Made by a program: the position numbers and the translations under genes. The notes under the pieces are model-generated. The model searched no databases, was not told where the DNA came from, and saw only the letters and a program-made list of their open reading frames with translations. DNA of 5,662 bases from positions 1 through 5,662 of the forward strand of contig JAOACU010000198.1 in NCBI GenBank assembly GCA_026417715.1, written 5' to 3'. Shown in pieces: positions 1-4,039 of this stretch (its first letter is position 1; the number at the start of each line of letters is the position of its first letter). This DNA comes from Anaerolineae bacterium (GTDB taxonomy: Bacteria > Chloroflexota > Anaerolineae > UBA4142).

Positions 1-810
1 TTGCAAGCGGTGCGCCTGCCCTTCCGCGCGCTCGTCAACGCCGACACGTTGCGTGGGCTGTTGAGTACGCCTTCGCGCGGCAAGGCACACGCGGCGCAGT
101 TGGATGAGGTGCAACACAAATATTTGGCTCTGGTGCGTGCAGTCAAACAATTCAGCGGCGGACTCGCGAACGAAATCGAACTCGCGTTGCAGATGCGGCG
201 CGAGTTGCAAGCGGTGCTACAGTTGCGCGCGACAATCGGCACGCGGCGCGCGAGTGCCGCACTCAAGTATCTACGCGCGCATCTCAGCGATGATGGTGCG
301 TGGGCAACGCTCTTGGTTTGGGTGATGGTGCACGCGCTTGGACGCGCGCAAGAAGAGCGTGACTATGTGACGCGCAGTCGCGCGTGGCTCGATGAGTGGA
401 TGCTCGCTCCGCACATCGCGCGCGCTTTGCAAGAGTTGGGCTTGGATACCGAACGCGCGTGGCGCGCCGTGAACATTATCAAATTGATGACCCAGCATCA
501 AGATTGGTTTACCGTGCGCAAGCATCGCGCGGCGCGGCTGCTGGAGATGTGGTTCGGCGATGACGCCACGCGCGCGTTTCTGGGAGTCAATCAGTATCAA
601 GGCGTGTGGTGGTTTCACAAAGAATCGTTTGACGTGTTGCTGTTTTGGATGTACACTAGTGCTGTCGTGTTATCGGATGCCGCTGTTTCGCGCACTGCCC
701 AACAAATTGCCGCGCAACGACGCGCGTTGTTCCATGCGGTCAAGACACTGCGCGCGGCGGAGCGCAAGTCGAAATATCAGGTAGAGCGTTTGCGCGCCGC
801 GATTCGATGA
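1..810 (+). CDS. Helical protein of uncertain identity, C-terminal part (5' end outside the window)
   Basis: The reading frame is open from base 1 to a TGA at 808-810 and gives 269 residues. The first codon is TTG with no visible ribosome binding site, so the true start is probably upstream. The visible part is rich in Arg, Ala and Leu and looks almost wholly alpha-helical. It has an amphipathic region at about residues 34-95, a tryptophan-rich hydrophobic segment near 100-115, a stretch with DEWMLAPHIARAL near 131-143, and a very basic C-terminus (about 230-269). The most distinctive motif is LGVNQYQGVWWFHKESFD at residues 194-211, followed by a hydrophobic helix. From memory, similar helical tails with an LGVNxYQGVxWFxKE motif occur at the C-terminus of large alpha-amylase-family proteins of Chloroflexota. 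This is a weak recollection, not a demonstrated match, and no catalytic domain is visible. The acyl-CoA synthetase gene starts 60 bp downstream on the same strand, so co-transcription is possible. Confidence 0.7.
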   Translation: MQAVRLPFRALVNADTLRGLLSTPSRGKAHAAQLDEVQHKYLALVRAVKQFSGGLANEIELALQMRRELQAVLQLRATIGTRRASAALKYLRAHLSDDGAWATLLVWVMVHALGRAQEERDYVTRSRAWLDEWMLAPHIARALQELGLDTERAWRAVNIIKLMTQHQDWFTVRKHRAARLLEMWFGDDATRAFLGVNQYQGVWWFHKESFDVLLFWMYTSAVVLSDAAVSRTAQQIAAQRRALFHAVKTLRAAERKSKYQVERLRAAIR

Positions 811-859
811 TGGCGCGACGCGCATTCTTAATTCACGTCGCACCGCTAGCGACGAAAAG

Positions 860-866
860 GGAGGAG
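860..866 (+). promoter_or_regulatory. Ribosome binding site of the acyl-CoA synthetase gene
   Basis: GGAGGAG lies 4 nt before the ATG at 871 and is a strong match to the Shine-Dalgarno consensus. It fixes the start of the acyl-CoA synthetase. No convincing promoter is visible in the 60-bp gap (811-870), which agrees with transcription continuing from the upstream gene. Confidence 0.8.
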
Positions 867-870
867 ACCA

Positions 871-2565
871 ATGGAGGCAAACTATCCAAAACCTTGGGTC
901 AAGTTCTACGAACCCGGTGTACCCGAAACGGTGGAGATTCCCACGCACACGCTCCACCAATCGTTGACGATGGCGGCAGAGCAGTATCCCAACAGCACGG
1001 CGATCATTTTCTACGACAAGAAAATGACGTGGCGCGAGTTGGATGACGCCGCCACACGCTTCGCGGTTGCTTTGCAAAATCTTGGAATCAAGAAAGGCGA
1101 CCGCGTGATGTTGTATCTGCCCAACACCCCGCACTTTGTCATCGCGTTCTACGGCACTTTGCGCGCGGGCGGCATCGTCGTTCCCACGAATCCGCAGTAC
1201 GTACCACGTGAACTGGCGTATCAAGCCACCGACTCGGGTTCGGAGACGATTGTTTCGCTGACCTTGTTCTGGAAGAACATCAAAGAGGCGCGTCCACACA
1301 CGCCCATCAAGCGCGTGATTTTGGGCAACATCAAAGAGTATTTTCCGCCGCTCCTCAAGTTCTTGTTCACGATTGCGCGCGAGAAGAAAGAAGGACATCG
1401 CCCCGATGTGCGCGGGGAGGAGGGCGTCTATGATTTTCAGACCTTGTTGCGAAACAGCGGCACGCTCCGTTCGGTCGAGGTTACCCAAGACGATATAGCC
1501 GTGTTGGGTTACACCGGCGGAACAACGGGTGTGTCCAAAGGCGCGATGCTAACGCATCGCAACTTGGTGGCGCAGGCGGCGATCACGCTGGCGTGGTTTC
1601 CGGGCAAATCGCCGGGCAAGGATGTGTTTATGGGCGCGCTCCCGCTCTTTCACAGTTTTGGAATGACGTGTGTGATGAACGCCGCCACGCACATCGGCGC
1701 GGCGATGGTGCTGATTCCGAATCCGCGCGATTTGACCACCGTCTTGCGCGCCGCGCACAAGCATCGCCCCACGATTTTTGCCGGCGTGCCGACGATGTAC
1801 GCCGCCATCAACAATCGTCCCGATTTGCACAAGTACGATTTGACCTCGATCAAGAGTTGCACGAGCGGCGCGGCACCACTGCCGCTCGAAGTGCAAACGA
1901 CGTTCGAGCGTATCACCGGCGGCAAACTCGTCGAAGGGTACGGGTTGACCGAGACGTGTTCGCCCACGCACGTCAATCCACTTTCGGGCACGCGCAAAAT
2001 CGGCACGATTGGCGTGCCACTCCCGAATACACTCTCCAAAATCGTTGACCCCGAAACCGGCAAAGATTTGCCCGTTGGCGAAATCGGTGAGATTGCGATC
2101 AAAAGCCCGCAGGTGATGCTGGGTTATTGGAACAAGCCCGAGGAAACCGCGCGCGTGATGCTCGAAGGGGGCTGGTTTCTCACCGGCGATTTGGGCAAGA
2201 TGGACGAGGATGGTTTCTTCACAGTCGTAGATCGCAAGAAAGATATGTTCATCGTCGGTGGGTTCAACGTGTATCCGCGCGAAATCGAAGAAGTGCTGTA
2301 TCAGCATCCCAAAGTGCTCGAAGCGGCAGTGATTGGCATTCCCGATATTCAGCGCGGCGAAAACATCAAAGCGTTCATCGTGTTGAAACCGGGCGAAACG
2401 GCAACGGCGGAGGAAATCATCGAATATTGCCGCGCGAATCTCACGCGCTACAAGGTGCCGCGCGAGGTCGAGTTCCGCGATGCGTTACCCAAGACGCTGG
2501 TCGGCAAAATCTTGCGGCGCACCTTGCGCGATGAAGAAATGGCAAAGCGAATGGCAAAGACCTAA
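871..2565 (+). CDS. fadD: Long-chain fatty acid--CoA ligase (FadD-type, ANL superfamily)
   Basis: This complete gene encodes 564 residues, close to the 561 of E. coli FadD. The enzyme joins a fatty acid to CoA in two steps through an acyl-adenylate, feeding beta-oxidation or lipid synthesis, and is cytoplasmic or loosely membrane-associated. All ANL-family hallmarks are present. The phosphate-binding loop is YTGGTTGVSKG at 214-224, PLFHSFGM is at 258-265, and the adenine/acyl motif YGLTE is at 357-361. TGD at 438-440 and the hinge region DRKKDMFIVGGFNVYP at 454-469 follow. The C-terminal lid carries the catalytic lysine K546 in KTLVGKILRR. The start is ATG 871 with a strong RBS. The gene follows an unidentified ORF by 60 bp and ends at a strong hairpin. 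The FadD subclass is inferred from length and motifs. Chain-length preference cannot be read from the sequence, and a medium-chain or specialised acyl-CoA ligase is possible. Confidence 0.95.
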   Translation: MEANYPKPWVKFYEPGVPETVEIPTHTLHQSLTMAAEQYPNSTAIIFYDKKMTWRELDDAATRFAVALQNLGIKKGDRVMLYLPNTPHFVIAFYGTLRAGGIVVPTNPQYVPRELAYQATDSGSETIVSLTLFWKNIKEARPHTPIKRVILGNIKEYFPPLLKFLFTIAREKKEGHRPDVRGEEGVYDFQTLLRNSGTLRSVEVTQDDIAVLGYTGGTTGVSKGAMLTHRNLVAQAAITLAWFPGKSPGKDVFMGALPLFHSFGMTCVMNAATHIGAAMVLIPNPRDLTTVLRAAHKHRPTIFAGVPTMYAAINNRPDLHKYDLTSIKSCTSGAAPLPLEVQTTFERITGGKLVEGYGLTETCSPTHVNPLSGTRKIGTIGVPLPNTLSKIVDPETGKDLPVGEIGEIAIKSPQVMLGYWNKPEETARVMLEGGWFLTGDLGKMDEDGFFTVVDRKKDMFIVGGFNVYPREIEEVLYQHPKVLEAAVIGIPDIQRGENIKAFIVLKPGETATAEEIIEYCRANLTRYKVPREVEFRDALPKTLVGKILRRTLRDEEMAKRMAKT

Positions 2566-2605
2566 ACAAACATCGCACGGACACACGTCCGTGCGATGTT
2601 TGTTT
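2564..2605. terminator. Bidirectional hairpin terminator between convergent genes
   Basis: A perfect 19-bp inverted repeat (2564-2582 pairing with 2587-2605) has a 4-nt ACAC loop. The GC-rich core GCACGGAC/GTCCGTGC is flanked by A-rich bases on the left and T-rich bases on the right, so either strand gives a stem followed by a U-rich (TTTGTTT) tail. The left arm begins inside the stop codon of the acyl-CoA synthetase gene. The minus-strand OB-like gene ends at 2615, so one element can serve both genes. There is no uninterrupted U-run, so efficiency is uncertain. Confidence 0.85.
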
Positions 2606-2614
2606 GTGTGAATT

Positions 2615-3082
2615 TCATCCACCCCGTCGTCCGCGTCCCGACCAGCCAGGGCGTCCATACTCGTCGCGCAGTTGCACGGTCTTGCCGTTGGTGACGTTCT
2701 CGATTTTGCTGGTTTCAAACGTGCCGTCGTACCAAAAACCGGTCACTTTGACTTGATCGCCAACTTGCGCGGTGAACTTTTGTTCTTGCGCAAACCACCA
2801 GGGACGATTCTCGATGACGAGAGTGGAGCCATCGGTGAATTTCATACCGAGTGCGTTTTCGTTGACACTGGTGACCGTGCCGGTGAGCGTGACGAGTGTG
2901 TGCGCCTGCGTTTGCTGACCCCAGCGTGGAGACTCGCTATTGCCTGCGCTGACTTCGCTCGCACGTCCGCGTCCTTGACCACCGTACGTGCTCGTGCGAT
3001 CCATCGTCCGAATCACCGCCCCAACCCCCAACACGGCGAGCAGGGCAAGCACGATTGTACCGAACAAAATTTTCTTGAGCAT
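2615..3082 (-). CDS. Small membrane-anchored OB-like (DUF5666-like) protein
   Basis: This complete gene encodes 155 residues, from ATG at 3082-3080 to TGA at 2617-2615. GGAGG (complement of 3088-3092) lies 5 nt before the ATG. Residues 5-25 form one hydrophobic segment after MLKK, either a signal anchor or an uncleaved signal peptide. A Gly/Arg/Ser-rich linker follows (about 30-60), then a beta-rich domain at about 63-140. That domain shows the small-barrel pattern TLTGTVTSVNE, FTDGSTLVIE, VGDQVKVTGFWYDG, and has a conserved-looking RPWWF at 93-97. The tail GRPGWSGRGRRGG is short and very basic. The layout resembles the DUF5666/OB-like proteins found in Chloroflexota (family call from memory). 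The domain probably lies outside the membrane; ligand and function are unknown. The gene sits 26 bp downstream of the DUF4405-type gene on the same strand, so the two probably form one operon and act together in the envelope. Confidence 0.85.
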   Translation of the reverse strand: MLKKILFGTIVLALLAVLGVGAVIRTMDRTSTYGGQGRGRASEVSAGNSESPRWGQQTQAHTLVTLTGTVTSVNENALGMKFTDGSTLVIENRPWWFAQEQKFTAQVGDQVKVTGFWYDGTFETSKIENVTNGKTVQLRDEYGRPGWSGRGRRGG

Positions 3083-3102
3083 AGTAACCTCCGTTCTAAA
3101 GT

Positions 3103-3182
3103 ATGAAGTTAGAAGGATGAAGTATGAAGGACGCTTGGGGATTGTTCTTTGGTTTTCATACTTACGATTTCATCCTTCATTC
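3103..3182. repeat. Inverted pair of heptanucleotide arrays (ATGAAGK type)
   Basis: Four 7-bp units in exact register occupy 3103-3130: ATGAAGT, TAGAAGG, ATGAAGT, ATGAAGG. After a 24-bp spacer (3131-3154), four more units lie in reverse orientation at 3155-3182: TTCATAC, TTACGAT, TTCATCC, TTCATTC. The arms can pair imperfectly: AGTATGAA at 3121-3128 with TTCATACT at 3155-3162, and AAGGATGA at 3113-3120 with TCATCCTT at 3170-3177, leaving a 7-nt bulge. The element covers the last 24 codons and the stop of the DUF4405 gene and reaches toward the RBS of the next gene. Confidence 0.75.
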
Positions 3183-3723
3183 TCTTTGTGACGTTGACGA
3201 TCCAACGCCAGTGAATCGTCAAGTGTAACAGTGCCGCACCTACCATTGCTACACCCGCCCACGTGTGAATCAAATCCCAAGTGATGGCATCGAAGAGGAA
3301 AGGACGTTGGGCGGGTTCAAAGAAAAAGTACAGTCCAGAAATCGCGGTGAGTAAAAAGCCGAGAGCAATCGTTGCATCAATCGCGATGTTGGTCCACGCG
3401 CCGCGCGAGAGTCGGCAGGTGGGAACAGTTACAGCGCGAAAGGCGTGTTTGGTCATCGTCACGATCCAACGCGAGTGAACCGTCAAGTGAATCGCTACAA
3501 TGACGATCATTCCTAACCCAAACCACGTGTGCAAATCGTTCCACGTGTGGCGGTCGAACAAAATCGTGATGCCATAGTACGGATTGCGTCCGCCGCGATA
3601 CCCGCCTGATGGCAGAAACAAAAAGTAGATACCGCTGATGGTGGCGATGAGCGCGCTCGTGAATAGCAGCGCGTCAATCAGCCAATTGGTTTTGGTTTGG
3701 AGCGACAAGCCGCGTTTGTTCAT
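3109..3723 (-). CDS. DUF4405-type four-helix membrane protein with paired histidines (cytochrome b-like)
   Basis: This complete gene encodes 204 residues, from ATG at 3723-3721 to TAA at 3111-3109. An in-frame start 34 codons upstream is possible but has no comparable RBS. The protein consists of two homologous halves. Each has a helix ending in ISGIYFLF or ISGLYFFF (about 14-36 and 112-135), a loop, and a second helix starting at LHTW/IHTW and ending in HLTxHxRWI (about 65-86 and 153-174). Histidines H65, H79, H83 and H153, H167, H171 are placed equivalently, offset by 88 residues. This pattern fits the DUF4405 family, related in layout to b-type cytochromes, so haem binding and electron transfer at the inner membrane are plausible but inferred. 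The family similarity between the halves ends at TK (179-180). The remaining residues (181-204) are encoded by a heptad repeat element. The gene is the first of an operon with the OB-like gene. Confidence 0.88.
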   Translation of the reverse strand: MNKRGLSLQTKTNWLIDALLFTSALIATISGIYFLFLPSGGYRGGRNPYYGITILFDRHTWNDLHTWFGLGMIVIVAIHLTVHSRWIVTMTKHAFRAVTVPTCRLSRGAWTNIAIDATIALGFLLTAISGLYFFFEPAQRPFLFDAITWDLIHTWAGVAMVGAALLHLTIHWRWIVNVTKRMKDEIVSMKTKEQSPSVLHTSSF

Positions 3724-3727
3724 TGTG

Positions 3728-3733
3728 CCTCCT
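3728..3733 (-). promoter_or_regulatory. Ribosome binding site fixing the DUF4405 start
   Basis: On the minus strand AGGAGG lies 4 nt before the ATG at 3723-3721. It supports the MNKRG start over the longer in-frame alternative, whose extra 34 residues are polar and unlike the family. Confidence 0.8.
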
Positions 3734-3820
3734 GTGTGGACGACTGCCGACAGATGACCCTTGCGGTTGTGCTCAGGGCAAGCCGCCGACCGCCGCGATT
3801 TTTCATTTGACTCTGTCGTC

Positions 3821-3829
3821 AGCATAGCA
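3821..3829 (-). promoter_or_regulatory. Candidate promoter of the DUF4405/OB-like operon
   Basis: Read on the minus strand, TGCTATGCT matches an extended -10 (TGn plus TATGCT). A TTCACA lies 20 bp upstream (complement of 3847-3852), which is long for a -35 spacer, so the call rests mainly on the extended -10. The implied leader is roughly 90 nt. The candidate -35 overlaps the TTGTGAAGA direct repeats. Confidence 0.35.
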
Positions 3830-3834
3830 GGAGG

Positions 3835-3854
3835 TTGTGAAGAAATTGTGAAGA
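3835..3854. promoter_or_regulatory. Direct repeat TTGTGAAGA x2 with 11-bp period, possible regulator site
   Basis: TTGTGAAGA occurs at 3835-3843 and again at 3846-3854, perfectly repeated one helical turn apart. A related TGTGAAAGA lies at 3871-3879. Direct repeats with an 11-bp period just upstream of a -35 are typical of OmpR/PhoB-family response regulators. The assignment to that family is inference. The site sits between the two divergent promoter candidates and could control both. Confidence 0.45.
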
Positions 3855-3858
3855 GCGA

Positions 3859-3888
3859 TTGCAGTTTTTGTGTGAAAGATGGTATAAT
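3859..3888 (+). promoter_or_regulatory. Extended -10 promoter reading toward the NB-ARC gene
   Basis: TATAAT at 3883-3888 is a perfect sigma-70-type -10. It is preceded by TG at 3880-3881, giving an extended -10 (TGGTATAAT). A weak -35, TTGCAG at 3859-3864, lies 18 bp upstream; a poor -35 is common with extended -10 promoters. Transcription would start near 3895, giving a leader of about 145 nt that contains the whole heptad array before the ATG at 4040. Confidence 0.7.
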
Positions 3889-3905
3889 CGGGACGGAGGA
3901 CGCAG

Positions 3906-4029
3906 GATTTTCGATTTGCGATTTGCGATTTGCGATTGGAGATTGGAGATTGGAGATTGGAGATTAGAGATTGGAGGTTGGGGATGGGAGGGGTAATCGA
4001 AAATCGGCAATCGAAAATCGGCAATTGGA
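3906..4029. repeat. Heptanucleotide tandem array with reverse-oriented tail (GATTNNN type)
   Basis: Twelve 7-bp units run in exact register from 3906 to 3989: GATTTTC, then GATTTGC three times, GATTGGA four times, GATTAGA, GATTGGA, GGTTGGG, GATGGGA. After a GGGGT spacer, five more heptads follow at 3995-4029: AATCGAA, AATCGGC, AATCGAA, AATCGGC, AATTGGA. The first four are reverse complements of GATT-type units. GATTTTCGATT at 3906-3916 can pair perfectly over 11 bp with AATCGAAAATC at 3995-4005 or 4009-4019. The array resembles the short tandemly repeated heptamers known from cyanobacteria and seen in other bacterial genomes. It overlaps the ribosome binding region of the NB-ARC gene. Confidence 0.85.
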
Positions 4030-4039
4030 AGGGGCAAGG

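Larger units (their letters stand above)
3724..4039. other. Divergent intergenic regulatory region (316 bp)
   Basis: This stretch contains no convincing gene. It holds, in order, a degenerate short dispersed-type repeat (3758-3784), a minus-strand promoter candidate (3821-3829), an 11-bp-spaced direct repeat (3835-3854), a rightward extended -10 promoter (3859-3888) and a heptanucleotide array (3906-4029). It separates the minus-strand membrane operon from the plus-strand NB-ARC gene. Confidence 0.8.

Noticed and set aside
815..853. Short inverted repeats GCGACG/CGTCGC and GTCGC/GCGAC in the gap before the acyl-CoA synthetase
   Set aside because: The stems are only 5-6 bp, mutually exclusive and lack a T-run, so neither a terminator nor a riboswitch is supported.
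807..1046. Plus-strand frame starting ATGATG at the stop of the first gene (translational coupling candidate)
   Set aside because: The ATGA overlap is tempting, but most of the frame runs out of frame through the acyl-CoA synthetase start and gives a low-quality peptide.
670..1488. Minus-strand open frame of 272 codons spanning the end of the first gene and the start of the acyl-CoA synthetase
   Set aside because: It is antisense to two plus-strand genes and crosses their intergenic gap. It shows no domain and has no clear RBS.
1549..2307. Minus-strand open frame of 252 codons inside the acyl-CoA synthetase gene
   Set aside because: It is antisense to conserved catalytic motifs and has shadow-type composition. 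The overlapping frames at 1593-2048, 1650-2102 and 2127-2534 are rejected for the same reason.
3724..3825. Upstream 34-codon extension of the DUF4405 protein
   Set aside because: The extension is polar and unlike the family, whereas the ATG at 3723 has an AGGAGG at the right place.
3906..4029. CRISPR array
   Set aside because: The units are 7 bp and contiguous with no unique spacers, so this is a tandem heptamer array and not a CRISPR.
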